64,000 bases of DNA from Caulobacter soli (GCF_011045195.1 NZ_CP049199.1:3951501-4015500), one strand, 5' to 3'. Shown: positions 34,423 to 43,445, counted from the stretch's first letter. Numbers and translations: made by a program. Notes: a model not told the origin generated them from the sequence alone.

Positions 34423-35244
34423 CTAGACTTCAATCAGTCGCCGGGCCGCCTCTACGGCGGGACCCAGGCGGTCCATCGGTGACGCCCCGGCTTGCGCTCG
34501 CGCCAGCATCGGGATCTCCAGGCCGATGACAACGTCGCGCGGCAGGGCGGCGACGAAGTCGGCCAGCGGCAGCTCACCCGCGCCGGGCGGGCGCCGGTCG
34601 AACGTCGCCTCACGCATGTAGTCGGGATCGGCCGCCACGCGCGGGGCGTCGCACAGCTGGGCGTAGCCGATCAGATTCGGATCCAGCGCCGCCAGCGCGG
34701 CCACGTCTCCGCCCGAGCGGAAGAAGTGCATGGAGTCGACCAGCACCCGAAAGTTGGGACGGTTCACCTGGGCGACCAGAGCCAGCGCCTGCTCCAGCGT
34801 GGAGACGGCCAGGCCCGGGGCGAATTCGATGGTCACCTGAAGACCGCGCTCGCCCGCCATCTCGGCCAGGACGCCGAATTGGTCGGCGACCCGCGCGGGA
34901 TCGGGATCCATCGCCACGCCGCCCAGGCAGGCCGCCCCCAGCTCGGCCATGATGTCCAGGTCCTGTCCTCGCTCGCGGACATCGACCGTGGGACGAACCG
35001 AAAAGCCTTCGCCCAGCGAAATCTCCACGCCTCGGTCGCGCATCGCCGCGATCATCTCGCGACGCAGCGCCGGATCGTCGTTCAGCGACCACGGCGCATA
35101 GCCGTGGGGATTGACCGGAAAGGGCGTCAGGCCGGTCGAGATATGGCCGCAGCCCAGATCCGCGGCCAACGTCACCTGCTCGACCGGGTTCATGCCGAAC
35201 ACGCTCAGCAGTTCGATCCCCAGCCGGCTCGTGGGCCGGCTCAT
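34423..35244 (-). CDS. Sugar-phosphate isomerase/epimerase-like TIM-barrel protein
   Basis: A 273-residue xylose-isomerase-like TIM barrel (AP_endonuc_2 superfamily). Likely metal ligands include Glu in TIEFAPG, Asp and His in VDSMHFF and Glu in IGLEIPM. Members isomerise sugars or act on polyols and cyclitols; others in catabolic clusters have unknown roles. It overlaps the upstream ADH gene by 4 bp. Confidence 0.8.
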   Translation of the reverse strand: MSRPTSRLGIELLSVFGMNPVEQVTLAADLGCGHISTGLTPFPVNPHGYAPWSLNDDPALRREMIAAMRDRGVEISLGEGFSVRPTVDVRERGQDLDIMAELGAACLGGVAMDPDPARVADQFGVLAEMAGERGLQVTIEFAPGLAVSTLEQALALVAQVNRPNFRVLVDSMHFFRSGGDVAALAALDPNLIGYAQLCDAPRVAADPDYMREATFDRRPPGAGELPLADFVAALPRDVVIGLEIPMLARAQAGASPMDRLGPAVEAARRLIEV

Positions 35245-36275
35245 AGCTTGCGCGGGTCGATGACCGTGCGCACCGGCGCGGTCGGGCCCGACATCTCGTC
35301 GAGCGCGGCGGCCACGCCCGACAGGCCGATGCGCGCGCCCACCCAGGGTGCGATATCGATCGTGCCGTTAGCGATCGAGCGCAGGGCCAGCTCCATGTCC
35401 TGCTGCTCCTCGCCGGCGGCGAAGTGAATGGTCAGCCGCTTGTTCTGGGCGGCGAAGACGTAGATCTGCTCGGGCGCCATGCAGTAGCCGCCCATCACCA
35501 CGCGGGCCTCGAAGCCGACGGACTCGATGATCTGCTGCAACAGGCCCGGCAGGCCGACGCATTCATAGACCAGGTTCACGCGCTTGCCGCCAAGGTCCGG
35601 CAGGGGCGCGTAGGGCGAGATCTCGCGCGGGTCGACGGCGATGTCGGCGCCCATCTTCAGGGCCAGGGCGCGGCGCTCGGGGTGGAAGTCGGCGGCGACG
35701 ATCGGGGCGATCCCGGCGATCCTCAGTCCGGCGATCACCCCCAGTCCGATGGCGCCGCAGCCCACCACCAACGGGATGTCGCCGGCGACGGGATGCCCGC
35801 GACGGGCGTGCTCCAGCCCGACGGCCAGCGGCTCGGTCATCGCCGCCAGATCGTCGTCGAGGTCCGACGGAACCTCCATGACAGCGGCCTCGTCCAGCAG
35901 CATGTACTCACCCCAGCCGCCCGGACATTCATGGCTGAAGCCGATGACCGCGTGCCGCCCTTCCTGACGCATGACCGGAACCGAGGTCACCCTGCGCCCC
36001 GGTTTGATGGGCCGCAGGCTGCCGGGACCGTAGTCGATGACCTCGCCGACATATTCGTGGCCGGGCACGAAAGGCCGCGTCATGTCGAGGCTGGCATAGG
36101 CGCCGCCGAACTTCTTCGACAGGTCGATCACGTGCTGGCCGCTGTGCACGAAATGCTGTTCGGAGGCGCACATGCCGCAGCTGTGGGTGCGCACCAGCAC
36201 CTGGCCTTTGGCCGGCGTGGGGTCGGGCATCTCGCCGACGTGGACCTTGCCGTTCTGGATGTAGGCGGCCTTCAT
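35241..36275 (-). CDS. Zinc-type medium-chain alcohol dehydrogenase
   Basis: A 344-residue MDR enzyme. Catalytic-zinc motifs are seen at SCGMCASEQH (Cys33) and VPGHEYVGEV (His73, Glu74), and the cofactor loop at VVGCGAIGLGVIAG. The structural-zinc four-Cys lobe is absent. It oxidises an alcohol or reduces a carbonyl in the pathway. It sits between SnoaL and TIM-barrel genes in the minus-strand operon, 3 bp after the former. Confidence 0.85.
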   Translation of the reverse strand: MKAAYIQNGKVHVGEMPDPTPAKGQVLVRTHSCGMCASEQHFVHSGQHVIDLSKKFGGAYASLDMTRPFVPGHEYVGEVIDYGPGSLRPIKPGRRVTSVPVMRQEGRHAVIGFSHECPGGWGEYMLLDEAAVMEVPSDLDDDLAAMTEPLAVGLEHARRGHPVAGDIPLVVGCGAIGLGVIAGLRIAGIAPIVAADFHPERRALALKMGADIAVDPREISPYAPLPDLGGKRVNLVYECVGLPGLLQQIIESVGFEARVVMGGYCMAPEQIYVFAAQNKRLTIHFAAGEEQQDMELALRSIANGTIDIAPWVGARIGLSGVAAALDEMSGPTAPVRTVIDPRKL

Positions 36276-36278
36276 CGA

Positions 36279-36782
36279 TCAGCCTTTCACGCTGTGCAGG
36301 ACGGCGTAGGACGGGTCGCTGGAGTCGCGACGACCGGCGCTTTCGGCGCCCAGCGGCGTGACGGGACGCATGTCGTCGAAGTCGCGGACGGTGATGCGGT
36401 GATCGATCCCCCAGCGGCCATCGCGCCTGGACCAGCGGTCGATATAGCGGCCTCGGACGGTGATCTCGAACACCTGCTCGCCCCGTGCGATCCGCAGCGC
36501 GGCGATGTGGTAGGCCTCGCTGGCCGCCCGGTCGCCGTCCACCTCCAGGACAATGTTGGTGACCTGATGCGAGCAGGCCAGCGTCTGGCGGTGCTGACCG
36601 ATGACGAAGTCGATGAAGCCGCGCCCGTCGCCCTGATAGACGGCCTCGCCATAGTCGGCGGTCCCGTCGGGGTGCCAGATCGAATAGCCCAGGGCGTGGT
36701 CCAGCCGGTCGACCGCGCGGCAATAGCGATAGATCAGGTCGGTGATCGCGAAGCGGTCAGCGAGGGCGTTCACGTCGGTCAT
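36279..36782 (-). CDS. SnoaL-like/NTF2-fold protein
   Basis: A 167-residue NTF2-fold protein (FAITDLIYRYCRAVDRLDHALGYSIWH; CSHQVTNIVLEVDGDRAASEAYHIA). The IYRYCRAVDRxD motif is that of the SnoaL_4 group linked with aromatic or steroid catabolic operons. Start ATG 36782, 11 bp after the SDR stop. Function unknown. Confidence 0.8.
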   Translation of the reverse strand: MTDVNALADRFAITDLIYRYCRAVDRLDHALGYSIWHPDGTADYGEAVYQGDGRGFIDFVIGQHRQTLACSHQVTNIVLEVDGDRAASEAYHIAALRIARGEQVFEITVRGRYIDRWSRRDGRWGIDHRITVRDFDDMRPVTPLGAESAGRRDSSDPSYAVLHSVKG

Positions 36783-36793
36783 CTCGCCTCGCC

Positions 36794-37597
36794 CTATTTC
36801 TTGCCGTAGATGGCCTGGCTGGCCTGGGCGATCATCTCGACCCGCTGGCGGCGCTGGGCGGCCGACTGCGGAAGCCGTCCCACCTCGTCGTCGGCCTGGC
36901 CGAAATTCTGGATCGGGCCGTGCGGCAGACGCTCCAGGCCCAGTTCCGCCACAGCTTCCGGCGTGGCCAGGTCGGACGGAACCGGCAGGCCCTTCTCCGT
37001 CAGGAAGCGGCGCAGCTCGGGCGTGTCGGTGCGGCCCAGCGACAGGTACAGCACGTCGACGCCATGCGGCTTCAGCTCGGCCCACAAACCTTCGGCCAGG
37101 CACATGTCGAAGGCCTTGCTGCCGGAATAGACCGCCATGTTGTTGGCCCCGCCATAGCAGGCGCCCGAGCCGACCAGCAGCAGGCCGCCCGTCCCGCGCT
37201 CGCGCATCTTGCCCCCGAAATGGTGGCAGCAGCGCACGGCGGTCGTGACGTTGCGGGTGATCAGATCGATCCAGGAGTCGACCGGCTGGTCCAGGAACGT
37301 CGTGCCGTGCGGGTCGCCGCCGGCGTTGGCGATGAACAGCCCGACCTCGCGCTCGCCCACGGCCTCGACGATCCGGTCGAAGGCGTCGCTCTTGGCCAGG
37401 TCGATCGACGCGGTGATGCAGTCGACGCCGTGCCGTGCGCGCAGCTCATCGGCGAGGGCCGTCAGCGGCGCCTCACGCCGGGCGATCAGCACGCAGTTGA
37501 CGCCGTCGGCGGCGAGACGCCGCGCGAAGGCCTGGCCCGTCCCCTCGGACGCGCCGGCGACGACGGCCCAGGGGCCGTATTTCGCCAGGAAGCTCAT
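36794..37597 (-). CDS. SDR-family oxidoreductase
   Basis: A 267-residue SDR with an unusual cofactor loop VAGASEGTGQAFA, catalytic Ser in LLLVGSGAC and YSGSK pair. The C-terminal region (MIAQASQAIYGKK) resembles 17-beta-hydroxysteroid-dehydrogenase-12/very-long-chain ketoacyl reductase-like SDRs. ATG 37597 overlaps the VOC stop (ATGA), so it is translationally coupled to it. Confidence 0.85.
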   Translation of the reverse strand: MSFLAKYGPWAVVAGASEGTGQAFARRLAADGVNCVLIARREAPLTALADELRARHGVDCITASIDLAKSDAFDRIVEAVGEREVGLFIANAGGDPHGTTFLDQPVDSWIDLITRNVTTAVRCCHHFGGKMRERGTGGLLLVGSGACYGGANNMAVYSGSKAFDMCLAEGLWAELKPHGVDVLYLSLGRTDTPELRRFLTEKGLPVPSDLATPEAVAELGLERLPHGPIQNFGQADDEVGRLPQSAAQRRQRVEMIAQASQAIYGKK

Positions 37598-38061
37598 CGT
37601 CCGCCCATCGCGGTCCAGCGCTCGGGCGCCATCCAAACGTACTCGGTATAGTGGCCCAGCCACGGCCGCGTATCGACGTAGACGAACTCCAACAGGCCCG
37701 GCGTGCCGCCCTTCAGCACGACCGGAAACGGCTGGCTCTCGACGCGCTTCATCAGCGCGTCGAAGTCGTCGACCACGTGGCAGACATGGTGGAAGACCAG
37801 ACGATCGTCCGCAGGCAGAGCATCACGATAGATCGCCAGAACGTCGCCGTCCTTGGGCTCGATCAGTTCATAGTTCAGGTCCCCGACCCAGGCGAAGGCC
37901 AGCTTCTGCACGCCCGTGCCCTCGCCCTTTGGCGTCCAGACCTTGACGGGAACCTCGATCTCCATCAGCGCGCGCAGGTCGGCGTACTGCTTGAAGCCCT
38001 CGACCGCCTTGTCGAGGTTCCGGGTCACATAGGCGTTCTGGTAGTGGCGGCCCGTGCTCAT
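37594..38061 (-). CDS. VOC (glyoxalase-fold) protein
   Basis: A 155-residue VOC protein with two beta-alpha-beta modules (YQNAYVTRNLDKAVEGFKQY; FHHVCHVVDDFDALMKRV) and C-terminal GLLEFVYVDTRPWLGHYTEYVW. Candidate metal ligands are His in HHVCH and Glu in HYTEY, so it may be a metal-dependent isomerase or dioxygenase-like enzyme. It lies 3 bp after the sulfotransferase gene, so the two are probably functionally linked. Confidence 0.8.
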   Translation of the reverse strand: MSTGRHYQNAYVTRNLDKAVEGFKQYADLRALMEIEVPVKVWTPKGEGTGVQKLAFAWVGDLNYELIEPKDGDVLAIYRDALPADDRLVFHHVCHVVDDFDALMKRVESQPFPVVLKGGTPGLLEFVYVDTRPWLGHYTEYVWMAPERWTAMGGR

Positions 38062-38064
38062 GGC

Positions 38065-39216
38065 TCAACCCTCGCGCGCGACGTCGTACTGCGACAGGTA
38101 GCGCTCGAAACGCGGCGCCAGCTTCTCGACCGACAGGCCGTACTGCTCCAGCGCATATTCATGCTTGCCGAACTTGCCCTGCGGGTTGTCGGCCAGCCAG
38201 GCCAGCATCGCCGCCTCGGCCTCGGCGGACAGCGTGTCGCCCAGGTCGGCGTAGAGCTTGCGGATAGCGGCCATCGGGTCGCGGGTGATGTCGGCGTAGT
38301 GGATGTCGACGATCCGGTCGTGACCCAGCTTTTCGCGGGTGTCCATGATCCGGTCCAGGTGCAGTTGGGCCTGATAGGGACAGTCCTCGCCCAGCCATTC
38401 GTAGTCGATCTGGCCGGTATAGCCTCGGTGAGCCATCGACAGGATGCTGCAGAACGAGCTGGTGGCGGTGAACGGGTCGCGGTGCGCCCACACCAGCTTG
38501 GCGTCGGGATAGGTCTTGAGCAGCGTCTCCAGCCACAGCGCGTGGCTGGGCATCTTCAGGTTCCAGTTGCCCGGCGCGTCGGCCTGCAGCAGCTGCAGGA
38601 AGCGCTTGTGGTACTGGTAGGTCGAGGTCATGTCGGTCGACAGCAGCCAGTCGCGATAGGCCGGCAGCTTGCCCCGGGACTCGTAGGCCAGGCCCTTGAA
38701 GTCGTGCATCATGAAGAACATGCACTCGTTCGGGTAGACGGCCGAGTTGCGGTAGTACTTGCCCATCTCCGGGCGGGCTTCCAGCATCGCCTTTTCCTGA
38801 GCCAGCTTGGCGATGGCGCGCGGATCGGTCTTCAGCGTCGCCGTGGTTGGGGGCGGCACCGGCTCCTCGATTTCCCAGGTCAGGGCCGAACGGCGGGCCG
38901 GGTCGCAGGCCAGCAGGTTGCTGAGCAGGGTCGTGCCGGTGCGCGGCATGCCGAACACGAACAGCGGGCGCTCGATCGGACGCTCCAGCAGCTCCGGACG
39001 CTTGGCCAGGTAGTCGGTGGTCGACAGGCGGTCGCTGAGCATCTGGACGAGGTTGCCGCTCATCCGCGCCAGCAGCGGCTCGGGGTGTTCGCTCTTGTTG
39101 TAGTCGGCGAGCAGGACGTCCAGCCCTTCGCGCCAGGAATTGGAATCGAACCGGTCCAGGCCGGTGTTCTTCATGGCCTGTTCGACAAGCGCGTCGGCGA
39201 CGAGCGGTGCGCTCAT
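38065..39216 (-). CDS. PAPS-dependent sulfotransferase (Sulfotransfer_3 family)
   Basis: A 383-residue cytosolic sulfotransferase. The 5'-phosphosulfate loop is at residues 86-98 (FVFGMPRTGTTLL) and the 3'-phosphate loop at 246-254 (RDPFTATSS). It should transfer sulfate from PAPS to a hydroxyl or phenol. The first gene of an operon with VOC, SDR, SnoaL, ADH and isomerase genes. PAPS synthesis and PAP hydrolysis genes lie 4-8 kb away behind the divergent promoter region, so a dedicated sulfate supply is likely. The acceptor is unknown; a hydroxylated catabolic intermediate is my inference. Confidence 0.9.
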   Translation of the reverse strand: MSAPLVADALVEQAMKNTGLDRFDSNSWREGLDVLLADYNKSEHPEPLLARMSGNLVQMLSDRLSTTDYLAKRPELLERPIERPLFVFGMPRTGTTLLSNLLACDPARRSALTWEIEEPVPPPTTATLKTDPRAIAKLAQEKAMLEARPEMGKYYRNSAVYPNECMFFMMHDFKGLAYESRGKLPAYRDWLLSTDMTSTYQYHKRFLQLLQADAPGNWNLKMPSHALWLETLLKTYPDAKLVWAHRDPFTATSSFCSILSMAHRGYTGQIDYEWLGEDCPYQAQLHLDRIMDTREKLGHDRIVDIHYADITRDPMAAIRKLYADLGDTLSAEAEAAMLAWLADNPQGKFGKHEYALEQYGLSVEKLAPRFERYLSQYDVAREG

Positions 39217-39288
39217 GACGTTTCTCTCCCGCATTTCTATTTTGCGGGCATCATGGGGGGCGAGACGGCGCGAGCAACGCGGATAGCT

Positions 39289-39313
39289 GTCGATATCGGG
39301 ACGATCTATCGAC
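39289..39313. promoter_or_regulatory. Candidate AraC-type operator, GTCGATA...TATCGAC
   Basis: An inverted pair GTCGATA (39289-39295) and TATCGAC (39307-39313), 11 bp apart, upstream of the sulfotransferase. The minus-strand arm reads GTCGATAGA, which is repeated on the plus strand at 40274-40282 on the other side of the AraC gene. Confidence 0.4.
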
Positions 39314-39329
39314 GTCCGGCCACAACGCC

Positions 39330-40199
39330 TCAGATGTGTTTTCGCAGGTGCCGCTGGCGGAAACGCAGGGGCGTGATGCCGGTGGCCCGACCGAACGCAT
39401 AGGAGAAGCTGGAGGGCGAGACGAAGCCGAGCGCGAAGGCGATCGACTTGATGCTGTCGTCCGAGGCCAGCAGGCGCTTGGCCATTTCGATGCGCGTCTG
39501 GGCGATGTGGTCGCCGATCGTGCAGCCGCGGCTGGAGCGGAAACCGCGCGTCAACTGACGGACCGACAGGTTGCAGAGCTCGGCCAGTTCCTCCAGCGAC
39601 GGCGGCGCGCCGCCCTTGTGCAGGCGCTCGTCGATCAGGTGCAGCCGCCAGGAGGCCAGGCCGCCGGTGATGGGTCCCTCGGCGATGGCCTCGCAATAGC
39701 GCGCCACCTCGATCGCCAGCTGGCCCGCGACCAGTTCGGCCAGGGTCGAGCTGCCGGTGCCGCCCCGTCGCGCCTCTTCGGCCAGGCGCGACAGGCATGC
39801 GCGGATGTGCGGGTGAACGATGTCGAGCCCGCCCGCCAGGCGCCGATCCGTCCATTCCAGGCCGCCGGGCAGCCAGCGGTCGACCGCCTGGGCGTAGATC
39901 TCGCAGACGATCGAGGCCTGGTTCTCGCCCGCCTCGGTGCGGACGTGCAGGGCCTCGCCGGGCGGCAGCAGGAAGATCTCGCCCAGCCGCTCGAACCGGT
40001 GCGGACCCCAGCGCTCGGGATAGCAGCCACGGGCGTTCTCCGGGCGCGGCGTCAGGCACAGATCGAGCCAGTAGTGGTCGTTGCGGCGGAAGATGTGGTT
40101 GGTCGGACGGTCGTTGGCGAACCGCATGATGCGCGCCATCCCGTGGGGGATGGGCAACTCGGCCTCGAAGACGCTCTGGGTAAAGGTGTCGGCCTTCAT
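39330..40199 (-). CDS. AraC-family transcriptional regulator
   Basis: A 289-residue regulator. The N-terminal ~180 residues are an AraC_binding_2-like sensor domain; residues about 190-285 are the double helix-turn-helix (SLEELAELCNLSVRQLTRGFRSS; IKSIAFALGFVSPSSFSYAFGRATG). The ATG at 40199 has GGAGATC upstream; ATG 40214 is an alternative. It lies between the sulfotransferase operon and the divergent SDR-ADH-MBL-cys operon, so it probably controls both. The upstream in-frame extension across the SDR gene was discarded. Confidence 0.88.
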   Translation of the reverse strand: MKADTFTQSVFEAELPIPHGMARIMRFANDRPTNHIFRRNDHYWLDLCLTPRPENARGCYPERWGPHRFERLGEIFLLPPGEALHVRTEAGENQASIVCEIYAQAVDRWLPGGLEWTDRRLAGGLDIVHPHIRACLSRLAEEARRGGTGSSTLAELVAGQLAIEVARYCEAIAEGPITGGLASWRLHLIDERLHKGGAPPSLEELAELCNLSVRQLTRGFRSSRGCTIGDHIAQTRIEMAKRLLASDDSIKSIAFALGFVSPSSFSYAFGRATGITPLRFRQRHLRKHI

Positions 40200-40273
40200 C
40201 GCCCTGATCTCCATGCCCGACCATGCGGGCCGGCGCGTTCGCCTTTGGCCATCTGGCAGCAAAATGGCCGGTT

Positions 40274-40282
40274 GTCGATAGA
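40274..40282 (+). promoter_or_regulatory. Candidate AraC half-site, GTCGATAGA
   Basis: Nine bases identical to the minus-strand arm at 39305-39313, here 86 bp upstream of the SDR that opens the cys-containing operon. Placement either side of the AraC gene fits a shared regulator. Confidence 0.4.
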
Positions 40283-40367
40283 CGGGCCAATTGCGGCCGG
40301 CCCTCCGCTGCTGAACAGTCACGGCGTTGATCGGCCCGGCTGAACCAGGGCCCGACGGAGGAAGCAG

Positions 40368-41150
40368 ATGGCTAAGGGTCTTTTCGATTGCACGGGCAAG
40401 GTCACGCTCGTCACCGGCGGCAACAGCGGCATCGGCCTGGGCTTCGCCCGGGGCGTGGCAAAAGTGGGCGGCGACGTCGTCATCTGGGCCCGCAACGCCG
40501 AGCGCAACGCCGAGGCCGCCGAGGATCTGCTGAAGGCCGGCGCGGGCCGCGTGCGCACCTACCAGGTCGACGTCACCTCCGAAGAACAGGTCATCGAGGG
40601 CTACAAGCAACTGGTCGCCGACCTGGGTCGTATCGACTGCGTGTTCGCCAATTCGGGCCGCTCGGCCAAGCAGCACGCCCTGCTGGATATGCCGACCGAG
40701 GAATGGCACGACCTGCTGAACCTGAACCTGCACGGCACCTTCTTCACCCTGCGCGAAGGCGCCCGGGCCATGGTCAAGCGCGCCGAGGCCGGCGAGCCGG
40801 GCGGCAGCCTGGTGGGCTGCGGCAGCCTGTCGATGTTCCAGGGCCTGGCCGGTCGCCAGAACTACGCCGCCTCCAAGGGCGCCCTGGGCGCGATCATCCG
40901 CGGCATGGCCGTCGAGTTCGGCAAGTACAACATCCGCGCCAACACCATCGCGCCGGGCTTCATCGTCACCGGCATGATGGCCGGCGCCCAACAGGTGGTC
41001 GACATGTTCGCCCAGCGCACGCCGATCGGCCGCGCGGGCCAACCCGAGGACTTCGAGGGGATCGGCGCCTTCCTGGCCAGCGACGCCTCGTCGTTCGTGA
41101 CCGGCGAGACCATCACGGTCGACGGCGGTTACATGGTCCGGCCGATGTGA
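40368..41150 (+). CDS. SDR-family oxidoreductase
   Basis: A 260-residue FabG-like SDR (TGGNSGIG; FANSGR in place of NNAG; catalytic Ser in GCGSLSM; YAASK). It opens a plus-strand operon SDR, ADH, MBL, cysD, cysNC, cysQ, SnoaL. ADH follows after 15 bp. A GGAGGAAGC ribosome site precedes ATG. The substrate may be the alcohol that is later sulfated or an oxidised form of it; this is inference. Confidence 0.88.
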   Translation: MAKGLFDCTGKVTLVTGGNSGIGLGFARGVAKVGGDVVIWARNAERNAEAAEDLLKAGAGRVRTYQVDVTSEEQVIEGYKQLVADLGRIDCVFANSGRSAKQHALLDMPTEEWHDLLNLNLHGTFFTLREGARAMVKRAEAGEPGGSLVGCGSLSMFQGLAGRQNYAASKGALGAIIRGMAVEFGKYNIRANTIAPGFIVTGMMAGAQQVVDMFAQRTPIGRAGQPEDFEGIGAFLASDASSFVTGETITVDGGYMVRPM

Positions 41151-41165
41151 TCGGGAGATAACGTC

Positions 41166-42179
41166 ATGCACCTCCTCAACATCCACGACGTCAACGACGT
41201 GCGGCTCGACGCCTACCAGCGGCCGGAACCGGGCCCCAAGGACGTCGTCGTCAAGATGAAGGCCTGCGGCATCTGCGGCAGCGACCTGTCCTACATCAAG
41301 AACGGCGGCATTCCGGGTCCCGGCAAGCTGACCGCCCTGGGCCACGAAGGCGCCGGCGAGATCATGATCGTGGGCTCGGAGGTGCAGGGCGTCTCGGTCG
41401 GCCAGCCCGTCATCATCAACCCGATGATGACGCCCAGCTATATCGGCAGCGGCGGTCCCGAAGGCGCGTTCACCGAGGAACTGCTGGTCCGCGACGCGCG
41501 GCTGGGCGACAGCCTGCTGCCGATCCCCGAAGGCATCCCCTACGACGTGGCCGCCATGTGCGAGCCACTGTCGGTGGCCCTGCACGGCGTCAACCGCGCC
41601 CAGGCCAAGGCCGGCGACCGCATCGTCATCTTCGGCTGCGGCCCCATCGGCCTGGGCATGGTGATGTGGGCCGTGGATCGCGGCTGCAAGGACGTCATCG
41701 CGCTCGACCTGTCCGACGAGCGGCTGGCCCGGGCCGAGTCCCTGGGGGCCTACACCATCAATCCCGGTCGCGAGGACGTGGCCGCGCGCATCAAGGAACT
41801 GCACGGCACGGTCAAGGTGTTCGGCCGCGAGAAGTCCGGCACCGACGCCTATATCGACGCGGCCGGCGCGCCCTCGATCCTGGCCGACGTGGTGGCCCTG
41901 GCCAAGACCCACGCCCGTCACGTGATCACCGCCGCCTATCTGAAGCCGATCGAGCTTCCGGCCGGTCCGATGCTGACCACCGAAATGACCATCACCACGG
42001 CCGTGGGCTATCCCACCGAGATGCCCGACGTGATCGCCGCCATGCCGCGCCTGCGCGACAAGATCGCCGCCCTGATCAGCCACACCCTGCCCTTCGATCG
42101 CGTGATCGAGGGCCTGGGCATCGCCGCCACGCCGCAATCGGCCAAGGTGATGATCGCCTTCGAGGACACCAAGCGATGA
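41166..42179 (+). CDS. Zinc-type medium-chain alcohol dehydrogenase
   Basis: A 337-residue MDR enzyme. Cys34 (KACGICGSD) and GHEGAGE provide the catalytic-zinc ligands, FGCGPIGLGMV the cofactor loop. The structural-zinc Cys cluster is missing. Its stop overlaps the MBL start (ATGA). It is a second alcohol dehydrogenase in the sulfation-linked operon, distinct from the one at 35241. Confidence 0.87.
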   Translation: MHLLNIHDVNDVRLDAYQRPEPGPKDVVVKMKACGICGSDLSYIKNGGIPGPGKLTALGHEGAGEIMIVGSEVQGVSVGQPVIINPMMTPSYIGSGGPEGAFTEELLVRDARLGDSLLPIPEGIPYDVAAMCEPLSVALHGVNRAQAKAGDRIVIFGCGPIGLGMVMWAVDRGCKDVIALDLSDERLARAESLGAYTINPGREDVAARIKELHGTVKVFGREKSGTDAYIDAAGAPSILADVVALAKTHARHVITAAYLKPIELPAGPMLTTEMTITTAVGYPTEMPDVIAAMPRLRDKIAALISHTLPFDRVIEGLGIAATPQSAKVMIAFEDTKR

Positions 42180-43444
42180 GCGCCCCAGCGAACGGAAGCG
42201 ACAAGCAGACGCCGCTCGGCGCCCTGGTCACCGCCGGCCAGGGCCAGACCGAGGCCGAGAAGATCACCGACACCATCTTCATGGTGAAGGACATCTCCAA
42301 CGCCTATCTGGTCACCACCGGCGACGGCGACCTGCTGGTCAACACCGGCTTCATCGGCAACGGCGAGCGCAACAAGGGGCTGTTCGCGCCCCATCGCACC
42401 GGCCCGCTGAAGCGCATCCTTCTGACCCAGTCGCACGCCGACCACTACGGCGCCCTGCCCGAGCAGAAGGAAGACGGCACGCAGGTGATCGCCGGGGCCG
42501 GCTTCACCGAGACGGCCGACTATTTCGATCGCCTGGCGCCGTTCCTGGCCCGTCGCTCCGGCAAGCTGTGGGCCTCGATGACCCGCCGCAACGGTCCGCC
42601 GCCGACGCCGCCGGTCATCCATCCGGACATCGAGGTGGAGGACGTCCTGCGCTTCGAGCAAGGCGGCCGTCGCTTCGAAGTGGTCAAGACGCCCGGCGGC
42701 GAAACGCTGTGCTCGGTCTTCGTCTGGCTGCCCGACGAGCGCACCGTCTTCACCGGCAACCTGTTCGGCCCGGTCTGGCGCGCCATGCCCAATCTGGTGA
42801 CGATCCGGGGCGACAGGCCACGCCTGGTCCGCGCCTATCTGAAATCCGTCGAGGCCGTCCGCGCGCTGAACCCCGAGCTGGTGATCACCGGCCACGGCGA
42901 GCCGATCCGCGGGGCCGACAAGATCCGCGCCGATCTCGACACGATGCATGCCGCCGTTTCCTATCTCGAGCGCGAGACCGTCGCGGGCATGAACGCCGGC
43001 AAGACGGTCGACGAGCTGATGAACACCATCGTCCTGCCCGACGACCTGAAGATCGGCGAATTCCACGGCAAGACCTCGTGGGTCGTGCGCGCCATCTGGG
43101 AAGAGAACGCCGGCTGGTTCCACTTCGAGGACGGCACGACCGGTCTCTACGGCTCGCCGCGCTCGTCGGTGGACAAGGACCTGGTCGACCTGGCCGGCGG
43201 CCCCGCGCCCCTGGCTGGCCGCGCCCAGGCGCTGGTCGACGAGGGTCAGGCGCTGAAGGCCCTGCACCTGGTCGAAATCGCCCTGGCCGCCGAGCCCACG
43301 AACACCGCCGCCCTCACGGTCCGCAAGGCCGCGCTGGAGCAACTGGCGACCGCCAATCCGGGCTCCAACCTCAGCCAGACCATGTGGCTGAAGGCCGAGA
43401 TCACCGACGTCGAAAGTCGGCTCGCGGCCGGCCAGAACGCCTGA
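42176..43444 (+). CDS. Alkylsulfatase-like metallo-beta-lactamase-fold protein with altered metal motif
   Basis: A 422-residue protein: an N-terminal MBL domain (residues about 30-245) and a C-terminal alkyl-sulfatase dimerisation-like domain (about 300-370, TSWVVRAIWEENAGWFHFE ... ALDEGQALKALH-like helices). The family motif HxHxDH reads Q85-S-H-A-D-H, so the first zinc ligand is Gln; His240 in ITGHGEP is kept. SdsA-type sulfatases cleave alkyl sulfates with two zinc ions; with this change the enzyme may bind one metal or do other chemistry. It lies upstream of cysD in one operon and opposite a sulfotransferase, so a sulfate-ester substrate is an attractive inference. Confidence 0.82.
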   Translation: MSAPANGSDKQTPLGALVTAGQGQTEAEKITDTIFMVKDISNAYLVTTGDGDLLVNTGFIGNGERNKGLFAPHRTGPLKRILLTQSHADHYGALPEQKEDGTQVIAGAGFTETADYFDRLAPFLARRSGKLWASMTRRNGPPPTPPVIHPDIEVEDVLRFEQGGRRFEVVKTPGGETLCSVFVWLPDERTVFTGNLFGPVWRAMPNLVTIRGDRPRLVRAYLKSVEAVRALNPELVITGHGEPIRGADKIRADLDTMHAAVSYLERETVAGMNAGKTVDELMNTIVLPDDLKIGEFHGKTSWVVRAIWEENAGWFHFEDGTTGLYGSPRSSVDKDLVDLAGGPAPLAGRAQALVDEGQALKALHLVEIALAAEPTNTAALTVRKAALEQLATANPGSNLSQTMWLKAEITDVESRLAAGQNA

Positions 43445-43445
43445 C

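Noticed and set aside
40200..42137. A 935-residue minus-strand reading through AraC and the SDR/ADH genes.
   Set aside because: Only the part from 40199 to 39330 has homology; the rest is a shadow of plus-strand genes.
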